This document shows, in pieces, positions 44,213 to 54,586 of a stretch of 64,000 nucleotides of DNA. A program made the position numbers and the translations under genes. Location: the NCBI RefSeq assembly GCF_029910095.1, contig NZ_CP094526.1, positions 2,728,001 through 2,792,000 of the forward strand, read 5' to 3'. The notes beneath the pieces were generated by a model. It ran no database searches. It was not told the DNA's origin and saw only the letters and a program-made list of their open reading frames with translations. Source of the stretch: Bradyrhizobium sp. ISRA464 (GTDB lineage: Bacteria; Pseudomonadota; Alphaproteobacteria; Rhizobiales; Xanthobacteraceae). Position 1 is the first letter of the stretch; every line of letters begins with the position of its first letter.

Positions 44213-46084
44213 TTGAGCAAGGATATTCGTCTGGTCGTGCCGACGTGCGGCGCTGCTCCGCCTTCACTTATGTTCGCAATCGATTATGTCGCGCTGGGTG
44301 TCAGCGTCCTGGCGTCCCTGTCGTTGCTGACATGGGTTCTGCTACGTTGCGAGGCAGGCTTTGATTTCACCGATGAAGGTTTCTATCTTAACTGGATTTC
44401 GTCGCCACATCGGTACACCGCGTCGCTTAGCCAGTTTGGATTCGTGTACCACCCGCTTTACCAGCTTCTCGGTGGCCGCGTTGTGCAGCTTCGGTGGGTC
44501 AATGTGCTAGCAATCTTTGGATGTGCCTTTGTTCTGTGCACAATTCTTCTTCGCTCGATCGCATGCGCGCGCCCGGATCGAAAGGAACTCCCGCTGCTTC
44601 AGGCGATTCCTCTTGCGCTTGCGATGGCCGCTGGTGCATTGACGTTCTTCGATCTATGGATTCCAACGCCTGGGTACAACGCGCTAACCTTTGTATCCTT
44701 AATGCTTTGTGCCATCGGTGCGCTACGCACCGGACCCAATGACCCAAAGCGGGGCGTTGCTGCGTGGATTCTGATCGGTGTAGCCGGAGGCCTCACATTT
44801 CTCGCAAAGCCAACGTCTGCAGCGATGCTGGGATTTGCCGTGCTCGCCTATCTTTTGATCGCAGGCCGATTCCAGTTTCGCGGTCTGGCGCTGTCCGTGT
44901 TTACAGCTGCGGTGTTCCTGGCTATCTGCGCGCTTATGATCGACGGATCGTTGGCCGGCGGCATCGATCGCCTATTGAGCGGCTTGTACCTTCTCCACAC
45001 TCTCTCCGACAGCCACGATGCCCTCCGTGCCATGCGCCTGGATTCCTTTCACTTTAGTGATGAGCAGGAGATCAATTTTCTCTTGGTGCTCGTCGCAGCG
45101 CTGGCCGCGACCACGATAGTCATGTTCGAGAATGCAGCCACAAGGCTTGGGGCCGCGCTCGTGGCGCTCGTTTTGGCAGTAAGCAGCATCTCGGTAAGCA
45201 CCGGCTTGGTATTGCCGGCAATTTCCTACGAGCCGTTCCAGCCGATGCTTGTGTGGGCTGTCTCGATTGCGGTCGCCGTATCGGTGTTGATGTTTCCAAG
45301 GTTTGGTCGGACGGCGCTATCACGTGATAATGTTGCGGCTGTAGTCTTCTTCCTCATTTTGCCCTACGCCTTTGCGATCGGGACTGAAAACAACTATTGG
45401 AGGCAGGGTGCGTGGGCCGGTTTCTTCTGGCTCCTTTGCCCCATCGTGATTAGCGCGGACATTGCTGCACGCAAAGGAGCGTGGTGGAAGCTAGTTCCGG
45501 TGACGTCGGCTGCATTGCTGGTTCCAACTATTGTCCTGTCTGCTGCAATGGAACATCCCTACCGCCAGATGCAGCCGTTGCGTCTTCAGACCGTCGCGAC
45601 CAACCTCGGTACCAAACGCTCGTCGCTTCTCCTCAGCGCTGAAACGGCAGCTTATATTCGGGATCTGAGGCTGCTGGCAGAACAAAATGGATTGGTACCA
45701 GGCGGTCCAATGATCGATCTAGGCGGTCGCAGTCCCGGTCTGGTCTATGCCATCGGCGCCCAGGCGCCCGGAGCCGCTTGGCTGCTTGGCGGATATGCCG
45801 GCTCCAACGATTTCTTCAATGCGGCACTCGATATGGCCGACTGCGATATGATCGCTGCGGCATGGATTCTGACCGAGCCGGATTCACCTACTGCCTTGCC
45901 GTCGAAATTGTTGCAACGCTATGGAATTGATGCATCCCGGGACTATCGGGAGGTCGGCAGCGTGCATGCTATGCGCGGCCTTGGGACTCAGCGCTCGGAA
46001 CAACGGCTGCTCAAGCCAACACGAGATTTTTCTGTCGCAAAGGAAGCCTGCGAGCAGGCTAAGAAGAAGCTTCTGGTTAAATGA
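44213..46084 (+). CDS. Large polytopic membrane protein, possibly a GT-C glycosyltransferase
   Basis: About 623 residues if started at TTG 44213, which has CAGGGGG upstream; ATG 44270 (MFAIDYVALG) and an in-frame ATG at 44168 are alternatives. It has roughly twelve membrane helices. After helix 1 comes the acidic loop CEAGFDFTDEGFYLNWISSP, resembling the first-loop acidic motif of GT-C enzymes. The C-terminal ~150 residues are soluble and probably periplasmic (SSLLLSAETAAYIRDLRLLA, GGRSPGLVYAIGAQAPG). I do not recognise a named family; polyprenyl-phosphate-dependent glycosylation is the best guess. Confidence 0.7.
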   Translation: MSKDIRLVVPTCGAAPPSLMFAIDYVALGVSVLASLSLLTWVLLRCEAGFDFTDEGFYLNWISSPHRYTASLSQFGFVYHPLYQLLGGRVVQLRWVNVLAIFGCAFVLCTILLRSIACARPDRKELPLLQAIPLALAMAAGALTFFDLWIPTPGYNALTFVSLMLCAIGALRTGPNDPKRGVAAWILIGVAGGLTFLAKPTSAAMLGFAVLAYLLIAGRFQFRGLALSVFTAAVFLAICALMIDGSLAGGIDRLLSGLYLLHTLSDSHDALRAMRLDSFHFSDEQEINFLLVLVAALAATTIVMFENAATRLGAALVALVLAVSSISVSTGLVLPAISYEPFQPMLVWAVSIAVAVSVLMFPRFGRTALSRDNVAAVVFFLILPYAFAIGTENNYWRQGAWAGFFWLLCPIVISADIAARKGAWWKLVPVTSAALLVPTIVLSAAMEHPYRQMQPLRLQTVATNLGTKRSSLLLSAETAAYIRDLRLLAEQNGLVPGGPMIDLGGRSPGLVYAIGAQAPGAAWLLGGYAGSNDFFNAALDMADCDMIAAAWILTEPDSPTALPSKLLQRYGIDASRDYREVGSVHAMRGLGTQRSEQRLLKPTRDFSVAKEACEQAKKKLLVK

Positions 46085-46101
46085 GGCTGTACTGTGAGGC
46101 T

Positions 46102-46218
46102 TCAATCGGACGTGACTGAGCGAAGCGCGATCGGCAAGGAGCGCTGCATCTCGGCCAGATCGACGAGTTTCTTCCTGGTCAGGCGAGGTTGGCTGAATGG
46201 CGTGACGTCGTTGGCCAT
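46102..46218 (-). pseudogene. WecE-like aminotransferase N-terminal fragment
   Basis: The minus strand reads MANDVTPFSQPRLTRKKLVD then LAEMQRSLP before a premature stop. It aligns with the start of the intact WecE-like protein (VATDPIPFNRPYTTGKELDN, IAQAQRSL). Only about 30 residues remain. The rest of 46085-46436 has no supported gene. Confidence 0.6.
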
Positions 46219-46436
46219 GCTATTATTTTCGAAGCTTGTCGGCTGAATCGGCTCACTGGCGAGCCAGATGGCGGTTCCGGAATGCAAAATTCACGGTGAA
46301 CTGGCGCCGATGCCCGGCTTGGGCCGGTGGCCACCAACTCTCGACAATTGATGCGCCGACTGCTAGCCGATGCTGAAGGGGTTTTGCTCGACAGAAGAGG
46401 TGCTTAAGACGCATCGAAGGGTCGCCGAAGGCTGGC

Positions 46437-47372
46437 ATGGTATTGAAGAAAAGTCCCTCCGATCTGCTCGGTAACCCGGCATGGAATGCGATCGCTTTTG
46501 CGGTCGCTGTGCTGCTCAACCTGGCGATCCTGCCGTTCGTGATCTCCCGTCTCGGCCCCGCCGCGTTCGGCGTCGCGGGGCTGGTGAGGCCTGCGTCGCA
46601 CCGGGCTAATATTCAGCAATGCCCTTAGCCTGTCGTCGGCACGCGAGCTCGCGCAAAGGTTGAGGGCGCCGGATCGCGACGAAGCGCGGCGCTTCTTCGC
46701 GACTGCGCTGACGCTCGCCATTGTCGTGGGCGGTCTGATCGCGGCGTTGCTTTTTCTTGCTGGAGCACCGCTGGCACGGGCGGGATTCCGCCTTGAAGGC
46801 CGGCCGCTGACGATTTAAGGCTTGCCTTTGCGCTGGCCGGTGTCGGCTGGCTGTTTCAGTGCCTCTACGCGGTCTTCCTTTCGTTGTTTGCGGCACACCG
46901 GAATTATCGACGGATCGCGTCGATCAACATTGTTGCCACGTTCGTGGCGACGATGTCGATGTTACTACTCATACCACAAGCGCCGCGCGCCTCGACGTTC
47001 CTCGATTGTCAGGCGTTAGGCTTTGCGACGAATTTCCTGATGGCCGTCGGCTGGACCATAGGATCTTGGCTCGCGCGACCGCCGCTCGATCGCGGCGCAC
47101 TTCGCGCGCTGGTCAGGCTTGGCGGCTGGCAACTGGCGGCGCAAACCGGCGCGCTGTTGGCCGGGCAGGCGGACCGCTACCTGCTTGGAGCGCTGCTGCG
47201 GCCGCAATTCGTCGGATTCTACAGTGTCGCGCAGCGGCTGGAGGAGGCGGTCTATATCGGTGTGCTGAAGGTCGGCGAGATCCTGTTCCCGTTCCTCAGT
47301 ACGCTGCAGCAGGAGGCCGAAGATCGCAAGGTCGATCTCTTGCTGCGCTCGTCCTGGATCCTCAACGTGCTC
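46437..47372 (+). pseudogene. Wzx-like flippase pseudogene, truncated
   Basis: Fragments in three frames rebuild the first ~300 residues of a polysaccharide flippase: AFAVAVLLNLAILPFVISRL, SSARELAQRLRAPDRDEARR, LAFALAGVGWLFQCLYAVFL, ALVRLGGWQLAAQTGALLAG, QADRYLLGALLRPQFVGFYS, and GEILFPFLSTLQQEAEDRKV. Frameshifts lie near 46590 and 46815-46885. The frame then runs into a tctA fragment, so the second half is lost. An intact Wzx is at 55945. Confidence 0.75.
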
Positions 47373-47902
47373 GGGCACCGCGGCGATCCTGCTCAGCGGC
47401 CTGATGGTGTGGGGGCTCAATCCGGGGCCGCTGCTGTTCGTCGAGCACAAGGATTTCGTCTGGGGCCTGGTCGCCTCGATGGATCTCGGCAACGTCGTCG
47501 GCCTCGTGCTGGTGCTGACCACCGTGCCGATTTTCGCCTCGATCCTGCGCGTGCCGTTCGCAGCCGTCGCGCCGATGATCGTGGTGTCCTGCGCGATCGG
47601 CGCCTATGCGATCCAAAACGCGATGTTCGACATCTGGCTGATGCTGGGATTCGGCGTCGTCGGCTATATCTTCAAGAAGATCGGCATCCCGCTTGCTCCG
47701 TTCACGCTGACGCTGGTTCGGCAATCGCGCCGAGGACGCATTCCGCCTGTCGATGATCGGATCGGGCGGCGACATGAAGGTGTTCTGGTCGAACGGGCTT
47801 GTCGGCACGATCACGACGCTCGCGATCGTGCTACTGTTCTGGCCGGTGACCGACAAGGCCTTTGCCGGCCTCACGCACCTGTTGCGGCCGGCAAGGGCGT
47901 GA
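47369..47902 (+). pseudogene. 3' fragment of a second tctA, joined to the wzx relic
   Basis: The sequence is closely similar to the last ~535 nt of tctA (28013-28548), from GCTCGGGCACCG to the stop. It encodes MVWGLNPGPLLFVEHKDFVW and further TctA sequence. A 2-nt deletion near 47715 shifts the frame. It is not an exact copy, so it derives from a diverged paralogue or an old duplication. The join with the wzx relic lies within 47369-47380. Confidence 0.85.
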
Positions 47903-48189
47903 AGCATCGAAGCCAAACCCGCGCTGAGCTATCGAAATTCACCAATTGCAGCGCAAAAGAGAAAACCGGTAGGGATATTAGCCGCGATAGAGAGGTGAGT
48001 CAGAGAAGGACTGATCGAGCATCATCAGTCACGAATTAGAACTAATCGAACAGGACAACCGGTCCGGGGCTGTTTCCAGCCACAGTTGACTGCCACAAAG
48101 TCTCCGTAACTCACCCATAGTCAATTGACGATCATCGTTCGTACGGGTAGCCCAATAGCTCTTTCGCTTGACAAGCATTTCTGGACCAG

Positions 48190-48744
48190 ATGAAGCGTAC
48201 TTTCGACCTTATCATAAGCGCGATAGGGCTTATCTGCTTAATTTGGCTTATCTTTCTACTTGCGCTGCTTGTACGGTCAACGTCTCGTGGTCCAGGTATT
48301 TTTAAGCAACATCGTGTGGGACTGGGGCAGAGAATCTTCACCTGTTACAAGCTGCGGACCATGCATTTTGAAACATCGACGGATGCGACGCACAATGTCT
48401 CCGCGTCGTCGGTGACCGGTCTGGGACGCTTGCTTCGGCGGCTAAAGCTTGATGAGCTGCCACAGCTCTGGAATGTATTCAAGGGCGACATGAGCTTGGT
48501 TGGTCCGCGTCCATGCCTGCCGCTCCAGACCGAGTTGATTGAAGAGCGACAGCTGCGCGGCGTGTTCAGCATTCGTCCAGGGATTACCGGGCTTGCCCAA
48601 GTACAGGGCATCGATATGTCCGAACCAAAACGATTGGCGGAGGTCGATGCAGAGTATTTGGCCCAACAAAGTTTGCTCTACGACCTCAGTCTCATTATTC
48701 GAACTCTTGGTGGCGGTGGTTCCGGCGATCGGATTCGAGTTTGA
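48190..48744 (+). CDS. Initiating sugar-phosphate transferase (PglC/WcaJ C-terminal type)
   Basis: 184 residues, one N-terminal membrane segment (LIISAIGLICLIWLIFLLAL) followed by the bacterial sugar-transferase domain. It has SRGPGIFKQHRVGLGQRIFT, YKLRTMHFE, the LRRLKLDELPQLWNVFKGDM signature, SLVGPRPCLP and RPGITGLAQVQG. These short enzymes start glycan assembly by moving a sugar-1-phosphate to undecaprenyl phosphate. Its place before the wbpA-wbpB pair suggests it primes the island's repeat unit. A start upstream of ATG 48190 is not supported. Confidence 0.9.
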   Translation: MKRTFDLIISAIGLICLIWLIFLLALLVRSTSRGPGIFKQHRVGLGQRIFTCYKLRTMHFETSTDATHNVSASSVTGLGRLLRRLKLDELPQLWNVFKGDMSLVGPRPCLPLQTELIEERQLRGVFSIRPGITGLAQVQGIDMSEPKRLAEVDAEYLAQQSLLYDLSLIIRTLGGGGSGDRIRV

Positions 48745-49002
48745 AGAGGCTCGGAACGGAGGCGGTTCGAGGCTTTTGCGTGTGAGACCACGAATCCCGC
48801 AATTCGCTAAATTGATAGGCGGCCCTTGGACTTAGCTTGGGTGTCAGGTTAAAAAGAAGTTGCAATGAACCGTTCGGCAACCTAGTTTGACTGGCCAGCG
48901 TGGTTCCCGCTGCTACCATATGGTGTAGCGTGGGCTGGATTGGTGTGCGGCTGAATTACCAACCTAGTTTCGCAGCCGAAAGCTTGATGAGGACGTTAAT
49001 CT

Positions 49003-50310
49003 GTGTTGGCTGCGCTTTTAGGAAAGATCGAGTCCCGTGACTCAGTGATTGGTATTGTTGGCTTGGGCTACGTGGGATTGCCACTGGTCCTCCGCTTTAG
49101 CGAGGCGGGGTATCGTGTCATCGGGTTCGATATAGACGATACAAAGGTCGACGCGCTGAACGCGGGTCGTAGTTATATTGAACATATTTCGGCCGATCGT
49201 ATCGGACACGTGCGCGGGGCAGGTTTCGAAGCAACAAGTGATTTTTCACGTGCGGGCAAAGCCGACGTGCTTATTCTGTGCGTGCCAACACCGCTCAACA
49301 AATATCGCGAGCCCGATCTTAGTTTCGTCATTCAGACAACAGATTCGCTGGTGCCCTTCTTGCGCGAAGGGCAGCTCTTGTCACTGGAGAGCACGACCTA
49401 TCCCGGAACGACTGATGAGGAGTTGTTGCCCCGCGTTCAATCGCGCGGGTTCACGGTAGGGAGTGATTTTTTTCTGGTTTATTCGCCAGAGCGCGAGGAC
49501 CCTGGCAATGCGGCGTTTTCAACCCAGACAATTCCCAAGGTCTGCGGCGGGATTACCGAGCGTTGTCTTGAGGCAGGCCTGAGACTCTACGGGCAAGTGA
49601 TTGATCGCGTCGTCCCGGTCAGTTCAACGCGAGCAGCGGAACTCACGAAGTTGCTCGAAAATATCCATCGGGCGGTCAACATTGGACTTGTCAACGAGAT
49701 GAAAATCGTCGCCGACAAGATGGGTATCGATATACATGAGGTGATTCGTGCTGCGGCTACCAAGCCGTTCGGATTCGTTCCTTACTATCCCGGTCCAGGA
49801 TTGGGAGGGCACTGCATTCCTATCGATCCTTTCTATCTGACTTGGAAGGCACGTGAATTCGGTGTCAACACTCGCTTTATCGAGCTGGCGGGTGAGGTAA
49901 ATGCGGCAATGCCAGATTATGTGATCACCAAGATCGTCACCGCGCTTAACAAGTCCCGCAAATCGCTCAATGGAGCGTCCGTCCTTGTGCTGGGAATTGC
50001 CTACAAGAAAAACGTCGACGACATGCGTGAGTCGCCTGCGGTGGTTCTGATGGAGAAACTGCAGAAGCTGGGCGCCAATGTTTCTTACAGCGATCCTCAC
50101 GTGGCGGTCTTTCCGAAGCTTCGCCACCATACCTATTTTAATCTGTCGAGCGTCGCGCTAACGCCAGCTAGTATTGCCTCGTATGATTGTATCGTACTCG
50201 CCACTGACCATGATCGGTTTGACTATGCGATGATCAGAGATCACGCTTCCCTTATCGTCGACACGCGTGGCAAGTATCTGGATGCTGCGGACAACATTGT
50301 AAAGTCATGA
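49003..50310 (+). CDS. wbpA: UDP-N-acetylglucosamine 6-dehydrogenase (WbpA-like)
   Basis: 435 residues from a GTG (49003) or the adjacent TTG (49006). Nucleotide-sugar dehydrogenase with the NAD fold [51 protein letters not shown], the catalytic Cys in [20 protein letters not shown], and the C-terminal [17 protein letters not shown]. The pattern fits WbpA/TviB-type enzymes oxidising UDP-GlcNAc to UDP-GlcNAcA rather than UDP-glucose dehydrogenases. The stop overlaps the wbpB start (ATGA). Confidence 0.88.
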   Translation: MLAALLGKIESRDSVIGIVGLGYVGLPLVLRFSEAGYRVIGFDIDDTKVDALNAGRSYIEHISADRIGHVRGAGFEATSDFSRAGKADVLILCVPTPLNKYREPDLSFVIQTTDSLVPFLREGQLLSLESTTYPGTTDEELLPRVQSRGFTVGSDFFLVYSPEREDPGNAAFSTQTIPKVCGGITERCLEAGLRLYGQVIDRVVPVSSTRAAELTKLLENIHRAVNIGLVNEMKIVADKMGIDIHEVIRAAATKPFGFVPYYPGPGLGGHCIPIDPFYLTWKAREFGVNTRFIELAGEVNAAMPDYVITKIVTALNKSRKSLNGASVLVLGIAYKKNVDDMRESPAVVLMEKLQKLGANVSYSDPHVAVFPKLRHHTYFNLSSVALTPASIASYDCIVLATDHDRFDYAMIRDHASLIVDTRGKYLDAADNIVKS

Positions 50311-51368
50311 TGACAAAATCTGCGCCGATAGTTGATGCTAAGGTGCGCTTTGCACTCGTCGGATGTGGTCGCATCGCCCAAAATCATTTCGCCGCCGTCC
50401 AGCAGCATGCCAGCTCGGCGGAAATTGTCGACGTCTGCGACGTTGATCCAAACGCGCTGGGCGCTGCGAGTAAGCTCACTGGCGCGAAGGCTTGGATGGA
50501 TCTCGAGGCCATGCTCAGGTCCACTAGCGCGCATGCAGTGGTGCTGACGACCCCGAGTGGCTTGCATAGCCAGCAAGCAACGACCATTGCTGCAAGCGGT
50601 CGGCACGTTATCACTGAGAAGCCGATGGCTACGCGCTGGCGTGATGGCCTGGCAATGGTCGAGGCTTGCGACAGGGCCGGGATACATCTGTTTGTCGTAA
50701 AACAGAACCGTCGTAATGCAACCCTGCAGCTTCTCAAGCGTGCTCTCGATCAGGGTCGTTTCGGTCGCATCTATATGGTCAACATCAATGTTTTTTGGAC
50801 GCGACCGCAGGAATATTACGACAGCGCGAAATGGCGTGGAACATGGGAATTCGACGGTGGTGCCTTTATGAACCAGGCCAGTCACTATGTCGATCTATTG
50901 GATTGGATGATCGGACCTATCGAAAGCGTACAAGCGTATACTGCGACATTGGCGCGGTCTATCGAAGTTGAAGACAGTGGAGTTGTTTCGGTTCGCTGGC
51001 GCTCCGGCGCTCTAGGCTCAATGAACGTCACTATGCTGACGTATCCTAAGAACCTTGAGGGTTCGATTACGATTCTCGGAGAGCGTGGAACTGTTCGCAT
51101 CGGCGGCGTCGCCGTTAACCAGATCCAGCACTGGGAATTTGCGCAGCCAAGCGATGACGACCGGAAGATCGCCGACGCAAGCTATCATACCACGTCCGTC
51201 TATGGATTCGGCCATCCGCTCTATTACGCGAATGTAATCGACGTTCTCCGCGGAAAGGCGGAGCCAGAGACGGACGGTCGGGAAGGTCTTCGTTCTCTTG
51301 AGGTTCTGACAGCGATCTATCGTTCAGCGCGCGACGGACGACGTGTTCACCTTCCGCTCGACGTTTGA
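50307..51368 (+). CDS. wbpB: UDP-GlcNAcA 3-dehydrogenase (WbpB-like, Gfo/Idh/MocA family)
   Basis: 353 residues. Rossmann start [18 protein letters not shown], the family Glu-Lys-Pro in [18 protein letters not shown], and [20 protein letters not shown]. The [20 protein letters not shown] segment is as in WbpB/WlbA. It oxidises C3 of UDP-GlcNAcA, giving the 3-keto sugar that WbpE would aminate. It overlaps wbpA by 4 nt. No wbpE follows; an IS630 element begins 70 nt later. Confidence 0.88.
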   Translation: MMTKSAPIVDAKVRFALVGCGRIAQNHFAAVQQHASSAEIVDVCDVDPNALGAASKLTGAKAWMDLEAMLRSTSAHAVVLTTPSGLHSQQATTIAASGRHVITEKPMATRWRDGLAMVEACDRAGIHLFVVKQNRRNATLQLLKRALDQGRFGRIYMVNINVFWTRPQEYYDSAKWRGTWEFDGGAFMNQASHYVDLLDWMIGPIESVQAYTATLARSIEVEDSGVVSVRWRSGALGSMNVTMLTYPKNLEGSITILGERGTVRIGGVAVNQIQHWEFAQPSDDDRKIADASYHTTSVYGFGHPLYYANVIDVLRGKAEPETDGREGLRSLEVLTAIYRSARDGRRVHLPLDV

Positions 51369-51440
51369 CGTACTTCCTCGCAGCAGAAACCTCGAACGTC
51401 CTGACGAGCAAACTCGGCCAGATCTGACCGTAATGGCTTA

Positions 51441-52609
51441 TACCAACGGCCCCCGGATTTGACTCACATTTGGGATTCCCAAATCAGTGAGTTTCTGAAT
51501 CGATGTTGCTGCGTAGACAGGAGCAATATCGATGGGGGCAGCGGTAGCGATTACGCGGCTTGATTTGACCGCGGGCGAGCTTCGGAAGGCGGCGCGCAGA
51601 GAGAAGAATAGTACGGTAGCGCGGCGGATATTGGCGCTTGCGCTTGTGCTGGAGGGCGCGGACCGCAAGAAGGCAGCCGAAAGTTGCGGGATGGATCGTC
51701 AGACCCTGCGGGACTGGGTGCATCGTTATAACGCCGAAGGCTTGGCGGGACTGCGGTCGCGCAAACCGACGGGACCGCGGTCGCGGCTGACGACAGAGCA
51801 GCAGGCCGAATTGGCCGCGTTGGTCGAGGCCGGTCCCGATCCTGAGCAGCATGGGGTCGTACGTTGGCGGCGGGTGGATTTGCGCGACGCGCTTGAGCGG
51901 CGGTTTGGCGTCAAACTGCACGAACGTTCGGTCGGCAAGGTTCTGGCCAAGCTCGGGTACCGCCGGCTCTCGGTGCGGCCGCGCCATCCGCAAGCCGATG
52001 AAGCGGCTCAGGAAGCGTTCAAAAAAACTTTGCTACGACCCTCACGACAACGCTCCCCGCTCACGCCCAAGGCAAGCCGATCGAAATCTGGTTCCAGGAC
52101 GAGGCGCGGATCGGCCAGCAGGGCACGCTGACACGCGTGTGGGCCAAGCGTGGCTCACGGCCTCGCGCGCCGCGCGATCGACGTTACGATTGGGCTTATC
52201 TCTTCGGTGCCGCCTGTCCTCAACGTGGCGTCGCCGCGGGTCTTGTCATGCCGACGGCAAATGCAGAGGCGATGTCACTGCATTTGGAGGCAATCAGCCG
52301 CAAAGTTGCACCCGACGCACATGCCGTTCTCGTCTTCGACGGCGCCGGCTATCACAGTGCCGGCACCGTCCGAGCTCCGGAAAATATCACTCTGTTACAG
52401 CTGCCGCCTTATGCGCCCGAGCTCAATCCGATTGAAAACGTCTGGCAGTACCTGCGCGCCAACAAGCTCGCCATCACCGTCTTCGACGACTACGACGATA
52501 TCGTCGCCAAGACCTGCGAAGCCTGGAACTTCTTCGCAAATGATCCAGATCGCATCGCCTCAATCACAAGCCGCACTTGGGCAACAGTCAATCCTTAGGG
52601 CCATTGGTA
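51441..52609 (+). mobile_element. IS630-family element
   Basis: The ends are imperfect inverted repeats: TACCAACGGCCCCCGGATTT at the left and, reversed, TACCAATGGCCCTAAGGATT at the right. TA at each tip is consistent with IS630 TA target duplication. It holds one transposase in two overlapping frames. It separates wbpB from the rest of the island. Confidence 0.85.
51532..52598 (+). CDS. IS630-family transposase (two frames, -1 frameshift at an A7 run)
   Basis: OrfA (51532-52131) has helix-turn-helix features: RKKAAESCGMDRQTLRDWVH, then LKLHERSVGKVLAKLGYRRL-type winged helix. OrfB continues in the -1 frame, with WFQDEARIG (Asp), VLVFDGAGYH (Asp) and LPPYAPELNPIENVW (Glu), the DDE triad. The frames join at AAAAAAAC (52021-52028), where a -1 slip gives K-K-N-F. 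Programmed frameshifting is common in this family; a simple inactivating mutation is the alternative. Confidence 0.88.
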
Positions 52610-53064
52610 TTATAATTAGCCAGCTGGCGTGGCATTACTCAATCGAGCCGTACGACGCTAAATGGCTGAGAATTGAGGGCAGGGTGGCAGTTGTCCTTCA
52701 CTGATGATGCTGAATTTGCAGCAGTGCTTCGCAGGGTAGGTCGCTCAGTGTCCGACACGTGCCACGTGCCTAACCTGCTCGACTCAGCGGTCGGACATAC
52801 GCCTATGTCTTCAATCTCGATCACACCGCGCAAGGCAGCCTTCGCCGGAGCGATACGGATCGCACAACGTTATTTTAGTGAGCGGCTGGAGACTTCGTGG
52901 TCGTGCCGTGTGGCCCCGCGATCGTGAGCCGGTATCAGCACCAAGGCATTGCTCGTTCGTTCGCTTGTCACTGTCATCCGCGATCGACGCTCGCAATCTT
53001 ATCGCAGCCCGGACTTTTCGTTTCCTATTTCACCGCTAGCTTTGGATCACCCCGTGGTCAGAGG
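52610..53064. other. Intergenic after IS630, no gene supported
   Basis: 455 nt where a wbpE gene might be expected from related clusters. I translated it and saw no aminotransferase-like sequence. Confidence 0.45.
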
Positions 53065-53721
53065 TCATGAACATGGTGGCGCATTATCGAGTGCACGTTC
53101 TGAAAAGGCGACGAGCTCTGACGAATCGAGGCCAAGCAAATTCTGAAGTGATTTAGCCGTGATTGAGAATTGCGCAACATGTTCGATAAATTGAGGTCCG
53201 GAGAATGTAATTGAGCATGGCTTCGCTCCATCTTGATTCCCGCCATAGATGAATCTGACGGCTGAGCAGGAAGATGCAAGGTACGAATGAGTAAGCTCGC
53301 TGCGATACGCTCTGTCCAGCGCCCAAATGGCAGCGATTATCGCGCCTTTGTCTCGATGTTTCGATGCCTCGACAAGGTCCTTGAGTTGTCGAATCTTTGT
53401 TCCGAACGATATCTTGTTGCTTCGAACGCTGGCTAGCTTTGAAGGTTCATCCAGGCCTGTAAGCGCGCCAATCGCAAAGTCTATTACTAGGTCCAGCCCC
53501 TGCCAGATTGCGTGATACTTTCCTAGCGCGTCAAAAAATCCTTCGGGGGCCGGCGGTCCGCTGACATTCAAAGGTCTCTTCGAGGCTGTGGACGCCGGGC
53601 TACGAGTTGCTATCCATACCGATAGCTTGGGCATCACAACTTTTTCAAGCAGCGCTATCACCACGAGGATGAAGCCCAAAGCGAGATAGCAGTAAATCAC
53701 TATTCTTACGGAATCTTCCAT
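53065..53721 (-). CDS. Membrane-anchored hypothetical protein with a HEPN-like motif
   Basis: 218 residues from ATG 53721 (MEDSVRIVIYCYLALG), with AGGATGGG upstream. One N-terminal membrane helix (IVIYCYLALGFILVVIALLE), a Pro/Ser linker, then a helical cytoplasmic region (GKYHAIWQGLDLVIDFAIGA, KIRQLKDLVEASKHRDKG). The segment WALDRAYRSELTHSYLA contains R-x4-H, the arrangement of the HEPN RNase/nucleotide-binding motif. This is only a resemblance. It is on the opposite strand to the polysaccharide genes and of lower GC. Function unknown. Confidence 0.65.
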   Translation of the reverse strand: MEDSVRIVIYCYLALGFILVVIALLEKVVMPKLSVWIATRSPASTASKRPLNVSGPPAPEGFFDALGKYHAIWQGLDLVIDFAIGALTGLDEPSKLASVRSNKISFGTKIRQLKDLVEASKHRDKGAIIAAIWALDRAYRSELTHSYLASSCSAVRFIYGGNQDGAKPCSITFSGPQFIEHVAQFSITAKSLQNLLGLDSSELVAFSERALDNAPPCS

Positions 53722-54012
53722 GACCCCATCCTGAAGCTTCATTAATAAGAGCCAGTGTATTGTCAAAAAGTCGACGTTTTACCCGATCTATGCTCGAGAT
53801 TCTGAACGACGCGCCGCACGACATGCGTGCACCTCGATGGAGGTAGCTGCCTCCGGTTACGAGATGATGTCGCTGTGCTATCCGCTGCCATCTTGGAGCG
53901 AAGCGAACCGCAGATCGGGTAGTCCCCTGTCGCATCATGTGTCGATGGAAGCCATTTGCGTTTGGATCGCTCTCTGATCGCCGGCCCCCGAAAGGGACAA
54001 CTAGCCACAAGG

Positions 54013-54195
54013 CTAGTTCAAGCAGCCCCGCGAACGGAAGAGGGGTCCGCAGCTTGATAGGCACACCAAACGGTTCGCGAACAAGTAAGCGGCAGAATCC
54101 TGACCTTTGCGGTACCCTGCGCGATAGCCTAACCAATAGGCCAGTAAACCGAAAGCGGCGATAACCAAAGCTGAGAAAACAACAAATATCACCAT
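54013..54195 (-). CDS. Possible small membrane protein
   Basis: 60 residues with one transmembrane helix (MVIFVVFSALVIAAFGLLAY) and a G-x3-G-x3-G run (GYRAGYRKGQ). GAGGGA lies about 12 nt before the start and AGG immediately before it. Size and layout resemble many uncharacterised rhizobial small membrane proteins. No partner gene is evident. Confidence 0.45.
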   Translation of the reverse strand: MVIFVVFSALVIAAFGLLAYWLGYRAGYRKGQDSAAYLFANRLVCLSSCGPLFRSRGCLN

Positions 54196-54440
54196 CCTGA
54201 TCGTCCCTCAAATGCGGTTCTCTAGACCTCCTATTGGAGAATTGATGCGCGGATTGAGAACTGTCGGCGCACGGAAGTCAATGGCCCAAATGGGAGGTGT
54301 TAGCGAAACCGAGGTCGGTCCCGATTCTTGCCCTGGATGTTAACTTAAAGTAGAGAAGATCGGCGAGATCAGAAACGTAGGGTTGGGGTTAAAAAAACGC
54401 GACCGCGGCCCCGACCGAAGCATCGTTCTTGATCCGCTAG
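54196..54440. other. Intergenic
   Basis: 245 nt with no supported gene; the IS701-like relic follows at once. Confidence 0.4.
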
Positions 54441-54584
54441 TCGATCCAGGAAATCCGCCACATCGCCATGAAGCTCGCCCAGCGGCGCATCCCGCATGCC
54501 CACATCCTCGCATGGTCTTCCTGGCGCAGGGCTCATCAAGCCAACGCGCGCAAAGCGCATCTCAAGCAAAAATTACAACTGTAA
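54441..54584 (+). pseudogene. IS701-family transposase C-terminal relic
   Basis: The frame SIQEIRHIAMKLAQRRIPHA, then HILAWSSWRRAHQANARKAH and LKQKLQL with TAA (54582-54584), is the characteristic C-terminal end of IS701-type transposases. Nothing of the rest of the gene remains. It abuts the 3' end of wzz. Confidence 0.65.
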
Positions 54585-54586
54585 TG

